A DNA stretch of 17,721 nt from Deinococcus rhizophilus (GTDB lineage Bacteria; Deinococcota; Deinococci; Deinococcales; Deinococcaceae). The position numbers and the translations under genes were made by a program. The notes under the pieces are model-generated. The model was not told the origin of the DNA. It searched no databases and worked only from the letters and a program-made list of their open reading frames with translations. The stretch is taken from positions 1 through 17,721 of the forward strand of contig NZ_JASNGB010000036.1 in the NCBI RefSeq assembly GCF_030271215.1, written 5' to 3'. Below are positions 1-9,673 of this stretch, piece after piece (positions within the stretch are counted from its first letter, which is position 1; every line of letters begins with the position of its first letter).

Positions 1-556
1 GGCACAGCGGCGCGACGAGCGCGAGGACCGGCACCAGCCCCCAGAACACGGCCCGCCACGACCACAGGTCCGCGATCAGGCTGGCGATCAGCGGGCCGAC
101 CAGCGCGGGCAGCAGCCAGGCCGAGGACACGGCGGCGAGCATGCGTGCCCGCTGCGCCTCCGGGTAGCGGGTGGTGATCACCGCGAAGGGCAGCGCCCCC
201 AGCCCCCCCGCCCCCAGGCCCTGAATCAGCCGCCCCAGCACGAACCCCGTCATGGTCGGCGCCAGCCCGCCCACCAGCAGCCCGGCGGCGAACACCGCCA
301 GCGAGAACCCGGCGCCCCACATCAGCCCCCGGCGGTCGGCCAGCACGCCGCCCAGCACGGCCCCGAACAGGCTGGAGAGCAAAAAGGCGCTCGACGCCCA
401 GCCGTAAAGGGCCAGCCCCTGCAACTCGTCGGCCACGCGCGGCAGCACGGTGCCGACCGCCATCGACTCGAACGCCACGACGAGGACGGTCAGCAGCAGC
501 CCGGCCCCCAGGGTGCGGGGCGGGGCAGGCACGGGGAGGGCGGAGGCGGCAGACAC
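1..556 (-). CDS. MFS transporter, drug-exporter type (partial, N-terminal half)
   Basis: The minus strand reads continuously from about 556 to the window edge as a strongly hydrophobic protein of about 185 residues with five to six membrane helices. The gene runs off the window, so the C-terminal half is missing. A GGVLADRRG stretch after the second helix matches MFS motif A (the loop between helices 2 and 3). The early LPRVADELQG and YGWASSAFLLSS segments resemble the DHA2 (EmrB/QacA-like) drug:proton antiporters; assignment to that subfamily is inference. Two in-frame starts exist. GTG at 556 has GAGG (566-569) nine bases upstream, while ATG at 565 has that GAGG directly abutting it, so I prefer GTG. 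Substrate cannot be read from this fragment. It lies upstream of nothing else visible on its strand; the MITE-like repeat at 612-753 sits behind its promoter side. Confidence 0.82.
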   Translation of the reverse strand, partial: MSAASALPVPAPPRTLGAGLLLTVLVVAFESMAVGTVLPRVADELQGLALYGWASSAFLLSSLFGAVLGGVLADRRGLMWGAGFSLAVFAAGLLVGGLAPTMTGFVLGRLIQGLGAGGLGALPFAVITTRYPEAQRARMLAAVSSAWLLPALVGPLIASLIADLWSWRAVFWGLVPVLALVAPLC

Positions 557-611
557 GGGGCGCATCCTCGCATACCGGGGCCAGGAGCAAGCATGCCGGG
601 CCGCCCCTCGC

Positions 612-753
612 CTAGAGCATTTGACAGAATTACGGCTCCCGGGGAAGGTCGCCCCAGGTGCCTCCATTCTGCCCAATGCTCTTTTTAAATTCGCTCGCTC
701 CGCTCGGCCAACGAATGCGGAAACCCACCGCATTCTTATGGCAAATGCTCTAG
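612..753. repeat. 142-bp MITE-like / small non-coding repeat with terminal inverted repeats
   Basis: The ends are perfect 12-bp inverted repeats, CTAGAGCATTTG (612-623) and CAAATGCTCTAG (742-753). Inside, GAGCATT (615-621) and CAGAAT (625-630) pair with ATTCTG (666-671) and AATGCTC (675-681), separated by a 3x3 internal loop. This makes a long hairpin followed by TTTTT (682-686). A second hairpin is GAATGCGG (713-720) with CCGCATTC (728-735). The element is visibly AT-richer than its surroundings. No open frame or transposase is present, so if mobile it would need help in trans. Small non-coding repeats of this size are known in Deinococcus genomes; membership of a named family cannot be shown here. 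No clear target-site duplication is visible. It could alternatively act as a bidirectional terminator. Confidence 0.7.
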
Positions 754-882
754 ACCGCTCCCCGTAGGCCATCCCCGGCCGGGATGCGGCGTTCTGGTGC
801 GGCCGCACACCTTCCCTTCCGGTTCCGGCGACTCCCGTGCCGCGTGTCGAAGGGGAAGTCAGGGCGCAGAGGCAGGTGCTGC

Positions 883-910
883 AAGACGAAACCCACCCTT
901 CGCGGGTGGG
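883..910 (-). terminator. Intrinsic terminator of tRNA-Val
   Basis: On the minus strand CCCACCC, loop GCGAA, GGGTGGG (plus 892-898 paired with 904-910) is followed by TTTCGTCTT. It lies about 20 bases past the tRNA 3' end and is the expected transcript end. Confidence 0.75.
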
Positions 911-929
911 CCGGGTCTCGTCCTGTTCG

Positions 930-1004
<75 letters not shown>

Positions 1005-1336
1005 CCGAGCCGCCGTGAAGTGGGGCCGCTGCATGGTGACATACCCACAGATAAATCCGCTGGGCTTCTCAGGACACGCATGTGGCAACCCACTCCGTTC
1101 TGTCCTGATGGGCCTGCCCGGCCCCGAATGCCCCGGAGGGCATGGGATTCTCGGATTGCTCCGGGGAGGCGGCATTTCAGCTCTGGCTCTCCCTTCGTTT
1201 CCCACACGTATTTTAACACGCTTTCGCTTCAGCTTGGCCGTCCTGTGGACGGCCTGGGCTATCCGCCCAGACCCTTTTCTGTAAGGCGGTCCGGGGCAGG
1301 GGGTCAAGCGGCCCCCCACCCAGTCCGTTCTGGCGG
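1005..1336. other. Gene-free interval rich in inverted repeats
   Basis: These 332 bases lie between the tRNA-Val gene and the amidase stop codon. No open frame here resembles a protein. Four inverted repeats are visible. TCAGGACA (1069-1076) pairs with TGTCCTGA (1101-1108). TGCCC/GGGCA brackets CGGA near 1130-1142, and outer AATGCC and GGCATT arms lie around it. GGCCGTCC (1236-1243) pairs with GGACGGCC (1247-1254) across a 3-nt loop. CTGGGC (1254-1259) pairs with GCCCAG (1265-1270) and is followed on the plus strand by ACCCTTTT. The last could end transcription, but no plus-strand gene precedes it. The tRNA-Val promoter should also lie here. Confidence 0.5.
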
Positions 1337-2755
<1,419 letters not shown>

Positions 2756-2807
2756 CCCGGCAGTGTACGCCGCACCGCCGAGGGGCAGGCACGCTAGCCT
2801 GCCTGTC
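2756..2807. promoter_or_regulatory. Divergent promoter region of amidase and pheA, both leaderless-type
   Basis: For the amidase, TACACT (minus strand, 2762-2767) precedes GTG by 6 bases. For pheA, TAGCCT (plus strand, 2795-2800) precedes ATG by 7 bases. Between them a 7-bp inverted repeat, GGCAGGC (2784-2790) and GCCTGCC (2797-2803), has a 6-bp spacer and covers the pheA -10, so it could be an operator. No good -35 boxes are seen. Leaderless transcription with TANNNT this close to the start codon is established for many Deinococcus genes; its use here is inference. Confidence 0.6.
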
Positions 2808-3689
2808 ATGCAAGCGCCAGGAACAGGTCCGGCGGAGACGCGACCCTCCCCCAGGGTGGCCTTTCAGGGGCGTCCGGGGGCCTACGGGGAGATCGCGGCC
2901 CTGCACGCGCTGGAAAGCGCCGGGATTCCCCACGCGGACGTGGGCACACGCGGCTTTTCCACCTTTCACGAGGTCGCGGCGGCGGTGGAGGCGGGCGGGG
3001 CCGACTACGGCGTCCTCCCGGTCGAGAACAGCCTGATGGGAGCGATTCACCAGACCACCGACCTGCTGGCCGAGACCGACCTGCACGTCGCGGGCGAGGT
3101 CGTCGTGCGCGTCTCTCACTGCCTGATGGCGCTGCCGGGCGTACGGCTGGAGGACCTTCGCCGGGTCGTCTCGCAGCAGCCCGCGCTTGACCAGTGCACC
3201 GGGCTGATTCGCAGGTACGGCCTGCAACCCGTCGCCGCGCACGACACCGCCGGAAGCGCCCAGGACCTCGCCGCGCGGGGCGCGAGGGACGAGGCCGCCA
3301 TCGCCTCCGCCCGCGCCGCCGAGCTGTACGGGCTGGACATCCTGGCCCGCGAGATCGAGGACGAGCCCTTCAACTTCACCCGTTTCCTGCTGCTCTCGCG
3401 GCGCGAACCCGAGCCCTCGGACGCGCCGCACAAGACCAGCCTCGTCTTTGCGGTGCGCCACACCCCCGGCTTCCTGGTCGAGACGCTCAGCGAGTTGCGC
3501 GGCCTGAACCTCTCGCGCATCGAGTCGAGGCCGCGCCGGGACCGCGCCTGGAGCTACCTGATCTACGTGGACATCGAGGGCTCGGCCCACGATCCGGGGG
3601 TGGCACAGGCGCTGGCCGGGGTGCTGAGAAAGGCGAGCTACGCCAAGATCATCGGGAGCTATCCGAGGGCGCTGGAGACGGTCGGCTGA
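2808..3689 (+). CDS. pheA: Prephenate dehydratase
   Basis: This 293-residue protein converts prephenate to phenylpyruvate, the step committed to phenylalanine. The N-terminal catalytic domain (about 15-195) has the family's [12 protein letters not shown] opening, the PVENS segment at 71-75, and the essential TRF motif at 191-193 (NFTRFLLL). The C-terminal ACT domain (about 210-285) carries [10 protein letters not shown] and the ESRP motif at 239-242, which binds phenylalanine for feedback inhibition. Length is usual for a monofunctional enzyme; there is no fused chorismate mutase. The open frame continues upstream to 2655 but that part is antisense to the amidase; ATG 2808 with TAGCCT seven bases upstream is the sensible leaderless start. 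The gene converges with the DUF4139-like gene across a 76-bp gap. Confidence 0.95.
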   Translation: MQAPGTGPAETRPSPRVAFQGRPGAYGEIAALHALESAGIPHADVGTRGFSTFHEVAAAVEAGGADYGVLPVENSLMGAIHQTTDLLAETDLHVAGEVVVRVSHCLMALPGVRLEDLRRVVSQQPALDQCTGLIRRYGLQPVAAHDTAGSAQDLAARGARDEAAIASARAAELYGLDILAREIEDEPFNFTRFLLLSRREPEPSDAPHKTSLVFAVRHTPGFLVETLSELRGLNLSRIESRPRRDRAWSYLIYVDIEGSAHDPGVAQALAGVLRKASYAKIIGSYPRALETVG

Positions 3690-3701
3690 GGCTCTGTCTC
3701 C

Positions 3702-3727
3702 GGGTGGGCTGCCCGTATTCACCACCC
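3702..3727. terminator. Weak hairpin between convergent genes
   Basis: GGGTGG (3702-3707) can pair with CCACCC (3722-3727) in the 76-bp gap between the convergent pheA and DUF4139-like genes. The 14-nt loop and lack of a T tract make it a weak candidate for a shared terminator. Confidence 0.3.
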
Positions 3728-3765
3728 ACTCTGGCCGGTCCGTTTCAGGAGCGACGGCGGCGTCC

Positions 3766-5049
3766 TCAGCTGTTGTCCACCGCCACCGTGAAGCTGCGCG
3801 TCACCTTGCCCCCGGCGGGCACGTCCACCCGCAGTTCGGCGCGGGCCTGGTTCTGGCGGGCGGGGGCCGCGTCGATCACGATGCGGCGGCCCCCCACGAT
3901 CTCGGTCACCTCGGCGCGGACGGCGCGGTCCTTGCTGCTCTCGAAGGTGTAGGTCACCCGGTAGGTCGTCTTGACCGGGTTGCCCTGTGCGTTGCGTTCG
4001 CTGCTCACCGTCTGCACGGCGCGGGTGTACCGCACATCAGGGTCGTTGCCGAGGCTGAACTCGATCTGGCCACCCTGCGCGGTCTCGGGGATGTTCGTCT
4101 GGCCCACCAGCCGCCCCTCCTCGCGCACGGTGATCAGGCCGCCGGGCAGCCGCTCGTCGGCCTTCAGGCGGTAAAAGCGGCTCAGCGTGCCGGAGGTGTT
4201 CTGCGGGGTGAAGTAGGTGTTGAGGCCCGCGTACCGCTCGAACTGCGTCAGCCTGGGCGCCAGGAAGGGCAGCGTGACCACACTGTTGGCGGGCAGGGTA
4301 AAGGGTGCGGAGAGGGCGTAGCGGTAAAGGCCACGCAGTTCGCCCTGGGAGTTGATGGTGGGGGCAGCAGTCGTGGCGGTATCAGCAGCCTCGGCGCGGT
4401 TGCTATACAACGCGGCGGGCGCAGGCACCGGCTGTCCCCGCACCTCCACGTCCCCGGCGTACAGCTCCGTCGTCTTCACGTCATAGGCGAGGTCGGTGCC
4501 GTTGCGGATGTCGGCCAGCGCCGAGAGCTGGGCCCCCTGGTTGCTCGCCCGCAGGGTGTAGCGTGGCGCCCACGTCACCCCCCGCGTCAGGTAGGCCAGT
4601 GTGCCCGCGCCCGCCTGCGGCAGCGTGAAGGTCAGCGTCTGCGTGGGCGAGAGCGGGTTCACGGGCGGCGCCACGTCGAAGCTGAGGTCCTCGTAACGGG
4701 CGGTCAGGTACCGCCCCTGCGCGTCACGCACCAGCAGGTCCCGCGCCCGGATCAGGGTGACGGGCTGGGTCGCCTCGGCCCCGCGCTTGAGAAACACCGT
4801 CTTGCCCTCCAGCGAGGCCAGCCAGTTGGGGTCCTGCCGCTGCACCGCCGAGGTGAAGGGCAGTCCGTCGAGGTCCAGCGTGCCCGGAATCAGGCCCGCC
4901 CAGGCCGCCTCAGGCAGCGTGACGGTGAGGGTGGTTCCGGTGGCCCGCACCGGCTCGCGCACTTCCGTGAAGCTGGGGTAGATGCGCAGGTCCGCCGCCG
5001 AGGCCGTACCCAGGGCTGCCGCGAGTGCCGCTGTCAGAAGCTGTTTCAT
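3766..5049 (-). CDS. Secreted DUF4139-like domain protein
   Basis: This 427-residue protein of unknown biochemical role has a clear signal peptide, [18 protein letters not shown], with likely cleavage near residue 18 and no lipobox cysteine. It is predicted to be periplasmic or cell-envelope located. The body is beta-rich. [14 protein letters not shown] (about 150-165) followed by [17 protein letters not shown] matches the hallmark of DUF4139 proteins, where the usual form is a GxxWxPxY motif followed by xxxxxxxNxTxxD. The C-terminal half ends with a predicted strand-rich module ([18 protein letters not shown]). It stands alone: convergent with pheA and separated from the upstream peptide-transporter operon by two terminators. 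I see neither a good Shine-Dalgarno nor a TANNNT box at the usual leaderless distance, so the start at 5049 rests on the signal peptide. Confidence 0.8.
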   Translation of the reverse strand: MKQLLTAALAAALGTASAADLRIYPSFTEVREPVRATGTTLTVTLPEAAWAGLIPGTLDLDGLPFTSAVQRQDPNWLASLEGKTVFLKRGAEATQPVTLIRARDLLVRDAQGRYLTARYEDLSFDVAPPVNPLSPTQTLTFTLPQAGAGTLAYLTRGVTWAPRYTLRASNQGAQLSALADIRNGTDLAYDVKTTELYAGDVEVRGQPVPAPAALYSNRAEAADTATTAAPTINSQGELRGLYRYALSAPFTLPANSVVTLPFLAPRLTQFERYAGLNTYFTPQNTSGTLSRFYRLKADERLPGGLITVREEGRLVGQTNIPETAQGGQIEFSLGNDPDVRYTRAVQTVSSERNAQGNPVKTTYRVTYTFESSKDRAVRAEVTEIVGGRRIVIDAAPARQNQARAELRVDVPAGGKVTRSFTVAVDNS

Positions 5050-5091
5050 GAGAGCAGCTTGCGGGGTAGGGGCTGATGAAGTGTGAGAGAG

Positions 5092-5119
5092 CTGCCAGTC
5101 GCCAGGAGCCAGCCGCCAG
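5092..5119. repeat. Imperfect 14-bp tandem repeat
   Basis: On the minus strand CTGGCGGCTGGCTC is followed directly by CTGGCGACTGGCAG, so CTGGC occurs four times in 28 bases. It lies between the transporter terminator and the DUF4139-like start. No function can be assigned. Confidence 0.5.
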
Positions 5120-5120
5120 C

Positions 5121-5150
5121 AAAAAAGGCCCCGGCCAGAGCTGAGGCCCT
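5121..5150 (-). terminator. Intrinsic terminator with T6 tract
   Basis: On the minus strand AGGGCC pairs with GGCCTT (one G-T wobble) around a GC-rich loop and runs into TTTTTT (plus 5121-5126). It is the second stop after the peptide-transporter ATPase genes, backing up the 5163-5196 hairpin. Confidence 0.7.
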
Positions 5151-5162
5151 ACCGACCAATGT

Positions 5163-5196
5163 GACAGGAGCACCGGGGTGGCCCGGTGCTCCTGTC
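5163..5196. terminator. 15-bp perfect hairpin after peptide-transporter operon
   Basis: GACAGGAGCACCGGG (5163-5177) and CCCGGTGCTCCTGTC (5182-5196) form a perfect 15-bp stem with a GTGG loop. It lies 43 bases past the stop codon of the ATPase F gene. The minus-strand side lacks a T tract, whereas the plus-strand side has CTTTCT, so it may mainly protect the mRNA 3' end or act together with the T-tract terminator at 5121-5150. Confidence 0.7.
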
Positions 5197-5239
5197 CTTT
5201 CTCGCTCTGCTCGGCCCCTGTGGGGCAGCGATTACAGAA

Positions 5240-7338
<2,099 letters not shown>

Positions 7339-7380
7339 CTTTCCTCCATCTCCTGCGCCACGTTGCGGAACACGCCCGTC

Positions 7381-7386
7381 ATCATA
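7381..7386 (-). promoter_or_regulatory. Candidate internal -10 box for the two ATPase genes
   Basis: TATGAT on the minus strand, preceded by TG, lies 42 bases upstream of the D-gene ATG and just after a terminator. The -35 region (CACTTT at 17-bp spacing) is poor, so this is a candidate only. Confidence 0.4.
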
Positions 7387-7401
7387 CAGGGATCACCGGG
7401 C

Positions 7402-7442
7402 AAAAGTGACGCCGCCCCGCGTGCAGATGGGGCGGCGCCGTC
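7402..7442 (-). terminator. Intra-operon intrinsic terminator between permease C and ATPase D
   Basis: On the minus strand GCCGCCCC pairs with GGGGCGGC (plus 7429-7436 with 7411-7418) around a 10-nt loop, with GAC/GTC pairing outside it across a 3-nt bulge, and is followed by ACTTTT. It lies 25 bases past the permease stop codon. Confidence 0.65.
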
Positions 7443-7466
7443 AGAAGTCTTACGAAGCCGCAGCGC

Positions 7467-8600
7467 TCACGACCGCTTGCGCGGGTCGAAGGCGTCGCGC
7501 AGCCCGTCTCCCAGCAACTGGAAGGCCATCACCGTGAACACGATGAAAAAGCCCGGAATCAGCACCCAGGGCCGCTGGGTGATGCTGGAAAAGCCGCCTT
7601 CCTGCGCCTGCGCGAGCAGACTGCCCCACGAGACGTAGGGTTCGACCGCGCCGATCCCCAGGAAGCTCAGGCCCGACTCGCCCAGGATGGCCGCAGGAAT
7701 CCCGAGGCTCAGGCCCACGATCACGTAGGTGGTCATGGTCGGCAGCATGTGCCGGATCATGATGCGGCTGTTGCCCGCGCCCAGGGCCTGGGCTGCCGAC
7801 ACGAAATCCAGTTCCCGCACGCTCAGCAACTGCCCCCGTGTCACGCGGGCCAGGCCGCCCCAGCTGATCAAGGCCAGCAGGCCCAGAATCATGTACAGCG
7901 CGAAGATCGGGTTGATGTCCTGCGGAAACACCGACCGCAGCATGATCAGCAAGAAGAGGCCCGGGATGGCAGACAGCACCTCGACCAGACGCATGATCAG
8001 GGTGTCCACGATGCCGCCGAAGAACGCGGCCATCGCCCCCATCAGCAGGCCGATCACCGTCGAGATCAGGACCGCCCCCACGCCGATGGTCAGGGAAATC
8101 TGCGAGGCGTACATGATGCGGGTAAACAGGTCACGCCCCAGCGCCTCGCCGCCCATCAGGTAAACGTTGCAGTCGGGGCTCTCCTGCCCGGTGCCGAACA
8201 GGTGGATGTTGCCCGGAATCAGCCCCAGCAGGCGGTACTCGTCCCCGCGCACCCCGAAGTAGATGGGGCAGCGCGTGTCTGTCGGGCGGTACTCGTTGAC
8301 GAACGTGTCCAGATTGAGTTCCTGGCCGTACTGGTACACGAAGGGCCGGGTAAAGGCCCCCGTCTCCGGGTCACGGAACTGGATGGGCGTGGGCGGGTGG
8401 AAGCGGGTGATGTTGGTCGTCGAGTAGGTCGACAACCCGTCCGGCGCCAGGAAGGGCCCGAAAATCGCCATCAGGTAAAGCAGGATCAGGAACACGCCGC
8501 CGATCTGCGCGAGGCGGTTCTTGCGAAACTGCGACCAGGCGACCGAGAACTGGGACTGGCCTCTGGCCCGGGGGGCCTTGGTGGGTGCGGTGATCGTCAT
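7467..8600 (-). CDS. Peptide ABC transporter permease, DppC/OppC type
   Basis: Second membrane subunit of the importer (377 residues). The N-terminal OppC_N-like helix is at about 31-51 and the binding-protein-dependent permease core at about 165-365. The EAA coupling loop, DFVSAAQALGAGNSRIMIRHMLP (part of 265-287), contacts an ATPase. The C-terminus ends LLGDGLRDAFDPRKRS, as is typical of the family. Between the first and second helices is an external loop of about 110 residues containing Cys111 and Cys144, longer than in enteric DppC (about 300 residues in total). ATG 8600 follows GGAG by seven bases and lies 11 bases after the permease B stop codon, so the two are co-transcribed and probably coupled. 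Confidence 0.93.
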   Translation of the reverse strand: MTITAPTKAPRARGQSQFSVAWSQFRKNRLAQIGGVFLILLYLMAIFGPFLAPDGLSTYSTTNITRFHPPTPIQFRDPETGAFTRPFVYQYGQELNLDTFVNEYRPTDTRCPIYFGVRGDEYRLLGLIPGNIHLFGTGQESPDCNVYLMGGEALGRDLFTRIMYASQISLTIGVGAVLISTVIGLLMGAMAAFFGGIVDTLIMRLVEVLSAIPGLFLLIMLRSVFPQDINPIFALYMILGLLALISWGGLARVTRGQLLSVRELDFVSAAQALGAGNSRIMIRHMLPTMTTYVIVGLSLGIPAAILGESGLSFLGIGAVEPYVSWGSLLAQAQEGGFSSITQRPWVLIPGFFIVFTVMAFQLLGDGLRDAFDPRKRS

Positions 8601-8611
8601 ACCAGGACTCC

Positions 8612-9592
8612 TCAGGCCACCTTCACGCGCGGATCGACCACGGCGAGGAGCAGGTCGCTGATGGCATTGCCGATGATCAGCAAGATGGTGGTGATCACGT
8701 TAAAGCCCGCGATCAGGTACAGGTCCTGGGTGCCGATGGCTGTGAGCAGCATGGGCGTCACACCCGGATAGGCGAACACCACTTCCATGAATCCGGCCCC
8801 ACTGATTGCCGCCGGGAGCAGGCCACCGATGCCCGCCACGATGGGCAGGATGCCGTTGCGGAAGGTGTGCTTCCAGATCACGCTGCGTTCGCTGACGCCC
8901 TTGGCCCGCGCCGTCCGCACGTAGTCCGAGCGCATCACTTCCAGCATCTGCCCCCGGATCACGCGGGTCAGCCCAGCAGCGTCGGACACGGCCAGCACCA
9001 CGGCGGGAATAATCAGGTGCTTGAGCACGTCCCACACCCGGCCCGGGGCCGACAGGGCGTCGTAGTTGTTGCTGGTCATGCCACCCACCGGGATGTCCAG
9101 CCCGGTCGCGTCGCGGGCCAGCAAAATGAAGTAGATCACGATCAGTGCCAGGAAGAAGCTGGGAAAGCCCAGCAGGAAGTACAGCACCACATTGATCGAC
9201 TTGTCGCCCAGCGAGTTCTGCCGGATCGCGCCGTACACCCCGATGGGAATGGCGATGGCGTAAAACAGCAGCGTGCTGAGCAGCACCAGCCACATCGAGT
9301 TCTTGATGCGTGGCCAGACCACGTCCAGCACCGGCTGCTGGTACTGGAAAGACAGGCCGAAATCTCCCTGGAGCATGTTGCCCATCCAGCGGAGGTACTG
9401 TTCCCAGACCGGGCGGTCGAGCCCGAAGTTGCGCGACAGGTTCTCGAGCTGTTCGGGGCTGATGCCCGGATTGAGTCTGGCAGGCGTCAGAAAATCGCCG
9501 GGCGCCAGCTGAATCACGAAAAAGATCAGCACGCTGGCGAGCAGCAGCGTCGGAATGGACTGAACCAGCCGCCGCAGGAGAAATGGAATCAT
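8612..9592 (-). CDS. Peptide ABC transporter permease, DppB/OppB type
   Basis: First membrane subunit of the importer (326 residues, normal length). It has six predicted helices: one at about 9-30, a cluster at 98-160 and the rest at 193-318. The N-terminal MIPFLLRRLVQSIPTLL and the APGDF, GLDRPVWEQYLRWM and GDFGLSF segments are standard for the B subunit. The EAA loop is DYVRTARAKGVSERSVIWKH (223-242). It ends DPRVKVA, mirroring the DPR ending of the C subunit. AGGAGC seven bases upstream supports ATG 9592. It follows the binding-protein gene after an 81-bp gap that contains a strong stem-loop. Confidence 0.94.
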   Translation of the reverse strand: MIPFLLRRLVQSIPTLLLASVLIFFVIQLAPGDFLTPARLNPGISPEQLENLSRNFGLDRPVWEQYLRWMGNMLQGDFGLSFQYQQPVLDVVWPRIKNSMWLVLLSTLLFYAIAIPIGVYGAIRQNSLGDKSINVVLYFLLGFPSFFLALIVIYFILLARDATGLDIPVGGMTSNNYDALSAPGRVWDVLKHLIIPAVVLAVSDAAGLTRVIRGQMLEVMRSDYVRTARAKGVSERSVIWKHTFRNGILPIVAGIGGLLPAAISGAGFMEVVFAYPGVTPMLLTAIGTQDLYLIAGFNVITTILLIIGNAISDLLLAVVDPRVKVA

Positions 9593-9620
9593 TGGAGCGC
9601 TCCTGAGAATTCACGAGAAG

Positions 9621-9652
9621 GGGGGGCAGCCCGCGCAGGCGAGCCACCCCCC
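9621..9652 (-). terminator. Strong stem-loop after the binding-protein gene (attenuator or mRNA stabiliser)
   Basis: A 14-bp stem (9621-9634 with 9639-9652, loop of four) starts with six G-C pairs. Read as minus-strand RNA it is fully paired, with three G-U wobbles. Only CCTTCTC follows rather than a T tract, so complete termination is unlikely. In many binding-protein operons such an element raises the ratio of binding protein to permease; that role is inferred here. Confidence 0.6.
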
Positions 9653-9673
9653 GAGAAACGTGCGGGCGGGAGG

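Larger units (their letters stand above)
566..929. other. Gene-free interval with repeat, palindromes and tRNA terminator
   Basis: No credible gene is seen in these 364 bases. They hold the 142-bp inverted-repeat element (612-753), a CATCCC/GGGATG stem (770-775 with 781-786, loop CGGCC), a perfect 12-bp palindrome GTGCGGCCGCAC (797-808), and the terminator of the tRNA-Val gene (883-910). A short plus-strand open frame at 450-767 runs through the MFS gene antisense and through the repeat and is not believed to be coding. Confidence 0.6.

Noticed and set aside
797..808. 12-bp palindrome GTGCGGCCGCAC as an operator
   Set aside because: It has no nearby promoter or gene start, and short GC palindromes are expected by chance in this composition.
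1005..1060. Radiation/desiccation response-type palindrome near TTATCTG..TATGTCA
   Set aside because: The half-sites do not form the required palindrome and the adjacent gene is a tRNA; the resemblance is superficial.
2756..2809. Longer amidase N-terminus starting at ATG 2809
   Set aside because: It overlaps the pheA start, lacks a ribosome site, and adds residues not seen in the family; GTG 2755 with a -10 box six bases upstream fits better.
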